Below, piece after piece: positions 16,728-24,685 of a stretch of DNA of 39,126 nt; positions within the stretch are counted from its first letter, which is position 1, and each line of letters starts with the position of its first letter. Position numbers and translations under genes: made by a program. Origin of the DNA: an uncultured Prevotella sp. (GTDB taxonomy: Bacteria > Bacteroidota > Bacteroidia > Bacteroidales > Bacteroidaceae); assembly GCA_934190685.1 (NCBI GenBank), contig CAKPTK010000004.1, forward strand, positions 1-39,126. The letters are read 5' to 3'. The notes below the pieces were generated by a model that was given only the letters and a program-made list of their open reading frames with translations, was not told the origin of the DNA and did not search any database.

Positions 16728-17591
16728 ATGAATATGAAAAAGAACTTATTAGTGCTTTCTCTTGCGGCAGGTTGCCTCTTGGCCACCAGCTGCGTCAGCA
16801 AGAAAGATCTGGAAAACTGCCAGCGTGAGAATAAAGAGTTGACCGGCAACTATCAGGATGCCAAAGAACAGCTCGCCGCCAGCAAGGCCCGCGTCACCAG
16901 CCTTGAGGAACAGCTTGCACAAGCCAAGCAGGCTTACAGCAATCTGCAGAACTCACTCGACAAGAGCTTGAGCAATGCCAGCCAGAACAATGTGAGCATC
17001 GAGAAACTCGTCGACCAGATCAACGAGTCCAACCAGTATATCCGTCACCTCGTGGAGGTGAAGAGCAAGAGTGACTCTCTCAACATGGTGCTCACCAACA
17101 ACCTCACCCGCTCACTGAGTAAGGAAGAAATGAAAGAGGTGGATGTACAGGTGCTCAAGGGTGTGGTATACATCTCGCTCGCCGACAACATGCTCTACAA
17201 GAGCGGCAGCTATGAAATCAACGACCGTGCCGCAGAGACCCTGAGCAAGATTGCCAAGATCATCACCGACTACAAAGACTACGAGGTGCTCATCGAAGGC
17301 AACACAGACAATGTGCCCGTCAACAGTTCGGCTTCTTCCATGAAGAACATCCGCAACAACTGGGACCTCTCCTGTCTGCGTGCCTCCAGCGTGGTGCAGG
17401 CTCTCCAGAACCAATATGGTGTGGACCCGAAACGTCTGACAGCCGGTGGTCGCGGTGAATACAACCCAGTGACCTCCAACGGCACTGAAGTGGGCAAGCA
17501 GCGCAACCGCCGCACCCAGATTATCATCACTCCGAAGCTCGACCAGTTCATGGACCTTATCGACAAGGCCCCCGAAGACAGTCAGAAATAA
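16728..17591 (+). CDS. OmpA-family lipoprotein with coiled coil
   Basis: This encodes 287 residues from ATG 16728 (MNMKK, the same start style as the gene at 2074). The lipobox GCLLATSC puts the lipid on Cys22. Residues about 30-115 are a heptad-like coiled coil (KEQLAASKARVTSLEEQLAQ). Residues about 145-275 are an OmpA-type peptidoglycan-binding domain, with EGNTDNVPV, NWDLSCLRASSVVQAL, RLTAGGRGEYNPV and RNRRTQIIIT. Such proteins tether the outer membrane to the wall. It is the last gene before a strong terminator and about 100 bases after the receiver gene. It is therefore probably a structural part of the exopolysaccharide apparatus, although an independent envelope role is possible. Confidence 0.85.
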   Translation: MNMKKNLLVLSLAAGCLLATSCVSKKDLENCQRENKELTGNYQDAKEQLAASKARVTSLEEQLAQAKQAYSNLQNSLDKSLSNASQNNVSIEKLVDQINESNQYIRHLVEVKSKSDSLNMVLTNNLTRSLSKEEMKEVDVQVLKGVVYISLADNMLYKSGSYEINDRAAETLSKIAKIITDYKDYEVLIEGNTDNVPVNSSASSMKNIRNNWDLSCLRASSVVQALQNQYGVDPKRLTAGGRGEYNPVTSNGTEVGKQRNRRTQIIITPKLDQFMDLIDKAPEDSQK

Positions 17592-17614
17592 TCTGGCAAC
17601 AGACAGGACAACAT

Positions 17615-17679
17615 AAAAGGGAAATCCCTTGCCGTCTTTCAGACTTCACAGTCGCAGACAGCAAGGGATTTCCCTTTTT
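17615..17679 (+). terminator. Strong rho-independent terminator of the exopolysaccharide operon
   Basis: AAAAGGGAAATCCCTTGC (17615-17632) is the exact reverse complement of 17661-17678. This gives a perfect 18-bp stem with a 28-base loop and a T run built into the 3' arm. It lies 24 bases after the OmpA-lipoprotein stop and before the convergent porin gene, so it may serve both strands. Confidence 0.85.
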
Positions 17680-17738
17680 ATGTATAAACAATGTTCCCTC
17701 CGCCGAGCGGAACATGATGCCACTACCGCATCGGCGTT

Positions 17739-18797
17739 TTAGAAACGTGTCATCACCTCTACCACGAACTTATCTTTCTCTGATGGTTTTGCCACGCCAC
17801 CTTTGCGGTAAAAATATTTTTCATAGTTCACACGTATGTCTGAGATAAAAGGCTTGCTGATGCTGAACGTCACGCCCCCTGTCAGACGGGCTCTTTGGGC
17901 GTCGTTCACCTTCAGTCCCTTCACCTCCGTTCCGTCCTCAGCGGTGGAGAGAGTATATTCCTTGCCGTCGCTATGGTCGGTCATATAGTCATAGCGCACC
18001 AGAGGTGTGATCTTGGAGAAGAAACATTTCTTCAGAGCGATGTCATACGAGGCGAACGCATCCACGGCATGCACATTGCGAAAAGCCCCGTCGGCATAGT
18101 GCTTATAGAGATATTCAGCCTCCACATGCCAGCCATGGGCATGATAATAAGCGCCTGCGTCATACATCATCACCCCCACATCGGCAGGTTTGATTTTCTG
18201 GGTGCTGAGTGTCAGGTTCCATCCATGAGGGAAGAACATCTGTGCCTTGGCGGAAAAGTTCACCTCCTTGGTCCAGAAGTCCTTCTGATCGGTCAAGCCG
18301 GAACCATTGAACAGTCCCGCCTCCAGAATGATTGGGAATCCTGCGTTGAGCGTATACCCCACCGTGGCACCCACATCACGCACATTGCCCACCTGCTTGG
18401 CGATAAAAGAGCGGTTGGCGAAATACTGCTGATGGGGCGAGCGGTGAGCGTCAATCGTGAACGGCACACGCATCTGTCCGATAGTGAACTGGAATCCAGA
18501 GAATGGAGTCAGCCGGGTGTAAGCGTCAAGCATCTTGATTTGTCCCTCGTCAGAGAGGTCGATTTCCGCCTTGTAGGCAACAGATGGCGCCACCTTTCCG
18601 TCCACGCTGATTCGGGCGTTGCGCACCTCGAATCGTCCGGCATGGTCTTCGGGTTGGTATTCATACTTGCCACGGATGGTACCATGGATGTGCGGTGTGA
18701 GGTCAGTCTTCTCCTCACCTTGTGCAGACACTGTCCCCAATGCGACCATTCCGAGCATTGTTGTCAGCGCCAAGCGGTTCAAGATTACGTTCTTCAT
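17739..18797 (-). CDS. Outer-membrane porin, phosphate-selective porin O/P family
   Basis: This encodes 352 residues. I start at ATG 18797 (MKNVILNRLALTTMLGMVAL), because the in-frame ATG nine codons upstream precedes a much less signal-like sequence. The signal peptide likely ends at VSAQ. The mature protein shows alternating barrel strands and the family pattern: HGTIRGKYEYQPEDHAGRFE, VRNARISVDGKVAPSVAYKAE and GQMRVPFTIDAHRSPHQQYF. It ends in a C-terminal aromatic residue (MTRF). This matches the porin O/P family, which forms outer-membrane channels for anions such as phosphate or polyphosphate. It is monocistronic. The polyphosphate genes about 3 kb away are suggestive but not linked by an operon. 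Confidence 0.8.
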   Translation of the reverse strand: MKNVILNRLALTTMLGMVALGTVSAQGEEKTDLTPHIHGTIRGKYEYQPEDHAGRFEVRNARISVDGKVAPSVAYKAEIDLSDEGQIKMLDAYTRLTPFSGFQFTIGQMRVPFTIDAHRSPHQQYFANRSFIAKQVGNVRDVGATVGYTLNAGFPIILEAGLFNGSGLTDQKDFWTKEVNFSAKAQMFFPHGWNLTLSTQKIKPADVGVMMYDAGAYYHAHGWHVEAEYLYKHYADGAFRNVHAVDAFASYDIALKKCFFSKITPLVRYDYMTDHSDGKEYTLSTAEDGTEVKGLKVNDAQRARLTGGVTFSISKPFISDIRVNYEKYFYRKGGVAKPSEKDKFVVEVMTRF

Positions 18798-18821
18798 TTC
18801 CTTGTTGTTTTGTTTCGCCTG

Positions 18822-18852
18822 CAAAGTTCGTCATCTTGTTTTTCGATTTCAA
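18822..18852 (-). promoter_or_regulatory. Probable promoter of the porin gene
   Basis: The minus strand reads TTG (18850-18852), then a 20-base spacer, then GAACTTTG (18822-18829), which matches TAnnTTTG except at the first base. The predicted start lies about 10-15 bases upstream of an AT-rich leader before ATG 18797. Confidence 0.45.
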
Positions 18853-19292
18853 GACACAGACATGACATTTCTGTTACAACAAGCGAATGCTCCCTGTTTG
18901 TTTCTCCCCAAAAACAATTTCTCTTGAAACCACATACATCATACATCCATCAACACGAATCACGATAAAAGAAAATTCTCCACCAGCAAGAACCGTAGAA
19001 ATCGAAGTGGTTAGTGGCTAAGTACAGAATGGTACAAGACCCCGGGCAACAGTTGCCCAGGCAGTGGGCATCCATTGCCCAAGCCCTTGGACCGTATTTG
19101 GGCAAATGAGTATATGACATCCAATCGCCTTTCATCATTGAAGATGAAATATTCCGAAAAAGAACGGGCATATCTATTACAAGAAATGTTAGCGCTTGTT
19201 ACATATTCTTTCGGATTTGCCAGATGGTTTCCACCATATTTCATGTTGCGTTAAACTGCGCAAAAATTAAATTCACGATACAATATTCTTTC
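18853..19292. other. Gene-poor intergenic region between porin and repeat protein genes
   Basis: No convincing gene lies here. Two short minus-strand frames (19171-18950 and 19244-19011) overlap each other in different frames and have no family signature. The only structure I see is a cluster of GGGCA/TGCCC words at 19044-19105, described separately. The flanks are AT-rich. Confidence 0.5.
19044..19105. repeat. Cluster of inverted GGGCAA/TTGCCC repeats
   Basis: Within 62 bases the plus strand reads GGGCAA (19044-19049), TTGCCC (19053-19058), GGGCA (19066-19070), TTGCCC (19075-19080) and GGGCAA (19100-19105). The first two form a perfect palindrome with a 3-base centre, and the next two form a near palindrome. 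It could be an operator array, a pair of RNA hairpins or a dispersed genomic repeat. Sequence alone does not decide. Confidence 0.5.
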
Positions 19293-19300
19293 TACCTTTG
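19293..19300 (+). promoter_or_regulatory. -7 box upstream of the repeat surface protein gene
   Basis: TACCTTTG matches the Bacteroidetes -7 consensus and is followed by a leader of about 58 bases to ATG 19364. No TTTG lies at the expected spacing upstream, so the promoter may need an activator or an alternative sigma factor. Confidence 0.5.
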
Positions 19301-19363
19301 CAACGCAATTTAATAAGGTATTATATAGGATAACTTACAGAAACACTAAAAAACAGGACCACA

Positions 19364-21160
19364 ATGTTTAGCAGTTTATCTCAAAAAAGGTATGTGGGAA
19401 GAAAGACATTTCACTCACTACTGATTGTATTCACATTTTTTACAATGGCTTTGCAAAGTGCTTATGCAGACAACACACTGACACTGGAAGCCTCAACCAC
19501 CAAACCGGGCGATGGTGGACCGGAATACATCTACACACTTCACAACAACCAAAATCCATCCATTTATTGGAAAGAAGATTTGACGCCGACACATGGGAAA
19601 AGCGATTGGGGGTCCTTCACCTTCTATCAAGTGGAAGGTAAGGACAACGCTTATTACATCTATGACTGTAGTATGGGACAATGGCTCACCTATGATGTCA
19701 AAGATGACTATGGAACAGCTACAAAAGGAGCTGGTAAAAAAAGTTATATCAAACTGAGCGAGACACAGAACACACAGGCATTCTTCGTTGCCACTCAAAT
19801 AAACGGAGGCTATGAATTTCAGCTCGTCAACACGCAGGGCGTTGTGACTTCCACCCCTTGGTATCTGAACTACTACGGAGGATTTAACGGAAATGAGGAC
19901 AACACCGTTGGCATCTGGTGGCATGATGGTGGCAAAGACCAAGGCTCCTTATGGTTTCTCTCCACACCACCATCAAGTGCCGACATCAAGACTTCCACCA
20001 CAGAACCGTCCGAAGCGGGCGACGACCGCTTGGACAACGTATTCACACTGCACAATGGATATGGCGCCGGCGTGGACTTCACCATGACACCTTCCGCCAC
20101 GGAGGACGGACACTTTGTGTTCTATCATGTGCCGAATGTGGAAAATGCCTTCTACATCTACGACTATTCCCTGGGCAAATGGCTGGATTACGATAAAAGA
20201 GAATCCTACAACCCGAACAATGAACAGATGCACGGTGAGAAAGACTTCATCAAGCTGAGCGACAACAAAGACAATTATTTCTATATCACCGATTGTGAGA
20301 CACGCGGCATAAAAGGTTATCAGATACAGCCCTACACCACCTCCGGCGAAGTGTCGGACGTGTACTTGAACTATTACCTGGGATCGGATTACAACAAGAC
20401 GAACACCTTGGGATTCTATACCCACGACGGAAACAAGGACACGGGCAGTCTGTGGAAGTTGGACGCTACAGACCCACACGCCAAGACCATCAGTGAACTG
20501 GACACCCAAGACCAATACAGCTATCTGTGCGATGTCAACGTGACTTTGACCCGCAGCCTCAAGAGCGGTTGTTGGAACACCTTCTGTGTGCCGTTCAATG
20601 TTTCCGAGTACAACCTGGAATCCGTCTTCGGCTCCGGCTACAAACTGCGCGAGTTCACAAGCATGGACGAAGACGGAAAAACACTGAAGTTCACCGAGGC
20701 GACACAGATTGAGGCAGGCAAGCCCTATCTGCTGAATCCCGCACAAGACGTGACGAATCCAACTTTCAAAAACATTGTCCTTTCCGACAAGAAAGCGCAA
20801 ACAGTGGAACACGAAGGCTACAGCATGGTGGGTACCTACGGCACGGCCACACTCGCCATCGACGGCACCGACCTCTTCGTCACCGCCGACAATCGGTTTA
20901 AGAAGCCCATGGACGCCCAAAGCAACCACAACATGTTGAAAGGTCTGCGCGCCTATTTCATCGTGCCGACAGGCACCAACAGCGACGCCTTGCGAGTCTT
21001 CATCGCCGACAACGCCACCGCCATCGACACCATCCACCGCGACGCAACCCAGCAGGACGCCCCCGTCTACGGCCTCCAAGGTCAATGCGTGGGCACGAGT
21101 CTTGAAGGACTCAGCCGTGGCGTGTATATCAAAAACCACAAGAAAATTGTCGTGAAATAA
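19364..21160 (+). CDS. Secreted or surface protein with two tandem internal repeats and a Prevotella-type C-terminal tail
   Basis: This encodes 598 residues. An N-terminal signal ends near AYAD (residue 36). Two related blocks follow, at about 54-203 and 225-370. Each has the order TLHN, FYxV, NAxYIYDxSxGxWLxYD, KxxIKLS, YLNYYxG, H-D-G-x-K-D-x-GSLW. The blocks look like lectin-like beta domains, but I cannot name the family. Residues about 395-480 contain WNTFCVPFNVS, a segment common in large Bacteroidales surface proteins. The C-terminus, YGLQGQCVG then GLSRGVYIKNHKKIVVK, resembles the short sorting-like tails of Prevotella proteins that may be handled by type IX secretion. No enzyme motif is visible. 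A 54-residue peptide gene follows 42 bases later. Confidence 0.75.
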   Translation: MFSSLSQKRYVGRKTFHSLLIVFTFFTMALQSAYADNTLTLEASTTKPGDGGPEYIYTLHNNQNPSIYWKEDLTPTHGKSDWGSFTFYQVEGKDNAYYIYDCSMGQWLTYDVKDDYGTATKGAGKKSYIKLSETQNTQAFFVATQINGGYEFQLVNTQGVVTSTPWYLNYYGGFNGNEDNTVGIWWHDGGKDQGSLWFLSTPPSSADIKTSTTEPSEAGDDRLDNVFTLHNGYGAGVDFTMTPSATEDGHFVFYHVPNVENAFYIYDYSLGKWLDYDKRESYNPNNEQMHGEKDFIKLSDNKDNYFYITDCETRGIKGYQIQPYTTSGEVSDVYLNYYLGSDYNKTNTLGFYTHDGNKDTGSLWKLDATDPHAKTISELDTQDQYSYLCDVNVTLTRSLKSGCWNTFCVPFNVSEYNLESVFGSGYKLREFTSMDEDGKTLKFTEATQIEAGKPYLLNPAQDVTNPTFKNIVLSDKKAQTVEHEGYSMVGTYGTATLAIDGTDLFVTADNRFKKPMDAQSNHNMLKGLRAYFIVPTGTNSDALRVFIADNATAIDTIHRDATQQDAPVYGLQGQCVGTSLEGLSRGVYIKNHKKIVVK

Positions 21161-21202
21161 AAACATCACCACAAGTAAACTTCAATAAGGAGACCATTCA
21201 TT

Positions 21203-21367
21203 ATGAAAAAGAAAACATATCAGAAACCCGCAGTAAGAGTCATTGAAATGGAAGCCGCCACCCTTGCGGCTGCCTCTGGTTTGACAGAAGACTCCACGAA
21301 GCCCAACACGCTAAACGGAATCATAGACACCCCCGAAGACGGCGACGCCTGGAATGAAGGCATCTGA
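21203..21367 (+). CDS. Small 54-residue peptide of unknown function (possible leader/core-type peptide)
   Basis: ATG 21203 is preceded by AATAAGGAGACC, a reasonable ribosome site, and the frame runs to TGA 21365-21367. The peptide has a basic start (MKKKTYQKPAVRVIEMEA), an alanine-rich centre (ATLAAASG), then an acidic tail (GIIDTPEDGDAWNEGI). Short Bacteroidales proteins with an N-terminal Y-x-x-P-x-x-x-V-x-E pattern and a small-residue break are familiar to me, but none has a function I can state. The shape of conserved leader, small-residue hinge and variable acidic tail would suit a processed peptide. No modification enzyme or peptidase transporter lies nearby. It is probably cotranscribed with the 598-residue protein. 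Confidence 0.6.
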   Translation: MKKKTYQKPAVRVIEMEAATLAAASGLTEDSTKPNTLNGIIDTPEDGDAWNEGI

Positions 21368-21403
21368 TGCGAGCACAAGACTGAACAACCCCACACATAA
21401 CAC

Positions 21404-21465
21404 AAAGCCCCTCCAAGCACGATGACGGACACCCGTTCCGCCATTGTGCTTGGAGGGGCTTTCGC
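21404..21465 (+). terminator. Terminator after the small peptide gene
   Basis: AAAGCCCCTCCAAGCAC (21404-21420) pairs perfectly with 21446-21462 over 17 base pairs, ending in CTTTC. The loop is 25 bases. It separates the peptide gene from the ppk1 promoter. Confidence 0.8.
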
Positions 21466-21533
21466 ATTCCGTCTTAACAACATTGTAATATTATCGTATC
21501 ACGATTGTAAGCATTGTATCAAAGGTTTCAGCG

Positions 21534-21541
21534 TAACTTTG
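21534..21541 (+). promoter_or_regulatory. -7 box of the ppk1-ppx operon promoter
   Basis: TAACTTTG matches TAnnTTTG. A TTG at 21514-21516 lies 17 bases upstream, slightly close for a -33 element. The transcript would begin about 20 bases before ATG 21568. Confidence 0.55.
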
Positions 21542-21567
21542 CAGCCACATATATAAAACAAAGAAAA

Positions 21568-23631
21568 ATGACCAAGAAGAAAGAAGAAACGCTGACCTAC
21601 GTGGAACGTGACGTCAGTTGGATGTATTTCAACCACCGTATCCTGCAAGAAGCACAGAAGCCCAATGTCCCCCTCTTGGAGAAATTGTCGTTTCTGGGCA
21701 TCTATTCCAACAACCTCGACGAATTTTTCCGCGTGCGCGTGGCTTCTCTCAACCGGTTGGCTGACAGCCGGAACATCAGCGACCACAACCGGAAGACCAT
21801 CAAGCACACCATCAAGACCATCAACAAGCTCAACGAGGAATACAGTCTCGAATACACCGAGACCACCCATCAGGTGTTCCGTCTGTTGGAGGAGCACCAC
21901 ATACGCCTCATCGACGAGAAACAACTCAACGGAGAGCAGAAGGAATATCTCAAGCAACTCTACTACGACAAGCTCAACGGCTCGACCAACCCCATCTGGC
22001 TCTCTGCCATCGACGACCTCAACACCCTGGAGGACAACCGCATCTATCTGGTGGTGAAGAAGACCCACGAGGAGGACAAGAAGGTGAAATACGCCATCAT
22101 CAAAGTGCCCGACCGGGTGTTCGGACGTTTCCTCAAACTGCCGGCGAGCGAGGGCTATGACAACATCATCTATCTCGACGACGTGATACGCTACTGTCTG
22201 CCCCTCATCTTCATCGGCACCAAGCACAGCACCTACGAGGCCTACTCGTTCAAGTTTACCAAGGATGCGGAAATGGAAGTGGACAACGAGGGCGACTATG
22301 GCACGATGGAAAAGATTGCCTTGGGCGTGAACAGCCGAAAGAAAGGTTCGCCAATCCGTGTCATCTACGACAAGGAGATGCCCAAGGAGATGCAGAAGAA
22401 GATTCTCGACCGACTCAATGTCAAGGAACTGGACACGTCGCTTGCCGGCGGCAGATACCAGAACCACCGCGACCTGATGAGTTTTCCCGACTGCGGCCAC
22501 AGCGAACTGAAATATCCCCGTTGGCCGCAAGTGATGAAGAAGGAGTTTCTCAGCGAGCAAAGCATCCTCGACTCCATCCGGGAGAAAGACCGCTTCATCC
22601 ATGTGCCCTACCACTCGTTCGACGCCTACATCCGCGTGCTCCGAGAGGCGGCACTGCGTCCCAGCGTCAAGGAAATCAAGACCACGCTCTACCGACTCGC
22701 CAAAGACTCCAAGGTGGTCAAGGCGCTCATCTGCGCCGCCCGCAACGGCAAGAAGGTGACCGCCGTGGTGGAACTGATGGCGCGGTTTGACGAGGAGAGC
22801 AACATCAAGTGGAGCAAGCGCATGCAAGAAGAGGGTGTCAATGTCATCTTCGGTGTGGAAGGCTTGAAAATCCACTCCAAGCTCTGTCTCATCACCACCA
22901 GCAAGGGCAACATCGCCTGCGTGGGGACGGGCAACTTTCACGAGGGCAACGCCAAGGTCTATACAGACTATCTGATGATGACCGCACGACCACGCATCGT
23001 CAACGAGGTGGCTAAGGTGTTCGACTTCATCGATCGGCCATTCTCGCAGGTGCGCTTCAACGAGCTGATGGTGTCGCCCAACTCAATGAAGACCAAACTC
23101 CTGCGCCTCTTCGACACAGAAATCAAAAACGCCAAGGCGGGCAAGGAAGCCTGGGTGAGAATCAAAATCAACCACATCACCGACACCGACATGGTGAACA
23201 AGATATACGCCGCATCGAAGGCTGGTGTGAAGGTGGACATCGTCGTCCGAGGCAACTGCTCGCTCGTGCCCGGCGTGCCCGGCGTGAGCGACAACGTGAA
23301 AGCCGTCGGCATCATCGACCGCTATCTCGAGCACTCCCGCATCCTCATCTTCTGCAACGACGGCAAGCCCCGCTATTACATCGGTTCCGCCGACTGGATG
23401 CCCCGCAATCTGGTCAACCGCATCGAGGTAATGACGCCCGTCTATGACGAGGACTTGCGGAAAGACCTGCTCCGCACCGTGGAATACGGGCTGCGCGACA
23501 CCACCAACGGACGCATCGTCGACGGCAAGGGCACCAACCAAATACAACCTGTCACGGAGGGCGGCGCGCCATTCCGCTCACAAGAAAAACTCCATCAAGC
23601 TTATCTCCAAGAATACACACAAGAAAAATGA
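21568..23631 (+). CDS. ppk1: Polyphosphate kinase 1
   Basis: This encodes 687 residues, the usual PPK1 length. ATG 21568 follows AAAGAAAA; upstream in-frame codons precede the likely transcription start. PPK1 reversibly transfers the gamma-phosphate of ATP to a growing polyphosphate chain. The N-domain opens with YVERDVSWMYFNHRILQEA and NNLDEFFRVRVASL. The phosphorylated His is H436 in GLKIHSKLCLI, followed by GTGNFHEGNAKVYTDY. The second conserved His is H589 in RYLEHSRILIF, with YIGSADWMPRNLVNRIE after it. All key residues are present. The gene overlaps ppx by four bases, so synthesis and breakdown of polyphosphate are translationally coupled. Confidence 0.97.
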   Translation: MTKKKEETLTYVERDVSWMYFNHRILQEAQKPNVPLLEKLSFLGIYSNNLDEFFRVRVASLNRLADSRNISDHNRKTIKHTIKTINKLNEEYSLEYTETTHQVFRLLEEHHIRLIDEKQLNGEQKEYLKQLYYDKLNGSTNPIWLSAIDDLNTLEDNRIYLVVKKTHEEDKKVKYAIIKVPDRVFGRFLKLPASEGYDNIIYLDDVIRYCLPLIFIGTKHSTYEAYSFKFTKDAEMEVDNEGDYGTMEKIALGVNSRKKGSPIRVIYDKEMPKEMQKKILDRLNVKELDTSLAGGRYQNHRDLMSFPDCGHSELKYPRWPQVMKKEFLSEQSILDSIREKDRFIHVPYHSFDAYIRVLREAALRPSVKEIKTTLYRLAKDSKVVKALICAARNGKKVTAVVELMARFDEESNIKWSKRMQEEGVNVIFGVEGLKIHSKLCLITTSKGNIACVGTGNFHEGNAKVYTDYLMMTARPRIVNEVAKVFDFIDRPFSQVRFNELMVSPNSMKTKLLRLFDTEIKNAKAGKEAWVRIKINHITDTDMVNKIYAASKAGVKVDIVVRGNCSLVPGVPGVSDNVKAVGIIDRYLEHSRILIFCNDGKPRYYIGSADWMPRNLVNRIEVMTPVYDEDLRKDLLRTVEYGLRDTTNGRIVDGKGTNQIQPVTEGGAPFRSQEKLHQAYLQEYTQEK

Positions 23632-24527
23632 AACCTATCAACCTCGCAGCCATCGACATCGGCTCCAACGGAGCCCGTCTGCTCATCAAGCGTTTCGACG
23701 ACAACGCACCCGACTTTGAACGCATCCGCAAACTGATGTTCATCCGTGTACCACTCCGACTGGGCAACGATGTGTTCACGCTCGGCAAGATTTCCAAACA
23801 CCGCGCCAAGATCATGCTCCACATGATGAAGGGCTTCAAGCAGTTCATGCAGGTCAACGACGTCACCCGATACCGTGCCTGCGCCACCTCTGCCATGCGC
23901 GACGCCGAGAACGGCAAAAAGGTGATGCGCCTCATTGAGGAGGAGACAGGCATCAAACTTGAAATCATTCCCGGAGCCGAGGAGGCACAACTGCTATGCA
24001 ACAACCTGGTGGAGAACACCGAGAGCGGTGTGGGCAACTTCGCCTATGTGGACGTGGGCGGCGGCAGCACCGAGATTTCCCTGCTCCACGACGGCATCCT
24101 CGCCGAAAGCCACTCGTTCAACATCGGCACCCTGCGCCTGCTCAGCGGCAACGTGAAGAGCGAGGAGCGCAAACAGATGAAGAGCATGCTCGAATCCTAT
24201 GCGCGCGACTTCCCCGATACCCGCATCATCGGCTCGGGCGGCAACATCAACAAACTGTTCAAACTCGTCAAGGACAAGAACAGCAACGGCAGGCTCAAGG
24301 TGGGGCAACTGCACAACCTCTACAACCAACTGTCGCAGCTGACCATCGAGGAACGCATGCAGCGATACAACCTCAAGGAAGACCGCGCCGACGTCATCGT
24401 GCCCGCCGCCGAAATCTTCCTCACCGTCGCCCACAGCCTGCAATGCGATGAAATCATGGTGCCCAACATCAGTCTCGCCGACAGCATCGTCGACGGACTG
24501 TACAGACAATATAAAGACGGAGAGTAA
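23628..24527 (+). CDS. ppx: Exopolyphosphatase / GppA-type phosphatase
   Basis: This encodes 299 residues, starting within the ppk1 stop (ATGA). It belongs to the Ppx/GppA family of the ASKHA fold: the phosphate 1 loop is AAIDIGSNGARLLI and the phosphate 2 loop is YVDVGGGSTEISLL. SLADSIVDGLY closes the protein. At about 300 residues it is the short form without the C-terminal HD-like domain of E. coli Ppx. It would release phosphate from polyphosphate ends or hydrolyse pppGpp; the ppk1 partnership favours polyphosphate. Confidence 0.92.
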   Translation: MKPINLAAIDIGSNGARLLIKRFDDNAPDFERIRKLMFIRVPLRLGNDVFTLGKISKHRAKIMLHMMKGFKQFMQVNDVTRYRACATSAMRDAENGKKVMRLIEEETGIKLEIIPGAEEAQLLCNNLVENTESGVGNFAYVDVGGGSTEISLLHDGILAESHSFNIGTLRLLSGNVKSEERKQMKSMLESYARDFPDTRIIGSGGNINKLFKLVKDKNSNGRLKVGQLHNLYNQLSQLTIEERMQRYNLKEDRADVIVPAAEIFLTVAHSLQCDEIMVPNISLADSIVDGLYRQYKDGE

Positions 24528-24545
24528 AATCCCCGTCTTTTTCTT
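24513..24545 (+). terminator. Terminator overlapping the ppx stop codon
   Basis: AAAGACGG (24513-24520) pairs with CCGTCTTT (24533-24540) across a loop that contains the TAA stop. TTCTTTT follows. The stem is short (8 bp) but has the right form for intrinsic termination of ppk1-ppx. Confidence 0.65.
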
Positions 24546-24623
24546 TTCCCCAAGTCCACAGAAGAAGCGGAAACGAAGTGTGGGCCACTGGTGACAAAAT
24601 AAAACAAAAAAGCAAGTTTTTAT

Positions 24624-24654
24624 TTTGTTCTTCTATCTAATTGGTGTACCTTTG
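24624..24654 (+). promoter_or_regulatory. Promoter of purL
   Basis: TTTG (24624-24627), a 19-base spacer and TACCTTTG (24647-24654) fit the Bacteroidetes consensus closely. This places the transcript start after 24654 and rules out the in-frame TTG at 24641 as the start codon. Confidence 0.8.
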
Positions 24655-24685
24655 CAAGCAGAAACAAAACTCTTATAATTGTAAT

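Noticed and set aside
17895..18968. 357-codon plus-strand frame
   Set aside because: It lies opposite the porin gene, which has a signal peptide, barrel pattern and family motifs; the plus frame has none.
19011..19244. 77-codon minus-strand frame over the GGGCAA cluster
   Set aside because: A second frame (19171-18950) overlaps it equally well, neither has a signal or motif, and the repeat words explain the unusual residues. A remnant gene cannot be fully excluded.
21499..22941. 480-codon minus-strand frame
   Set aside because: It is fully antisense to ppk1, whose motifs are unmistakable.
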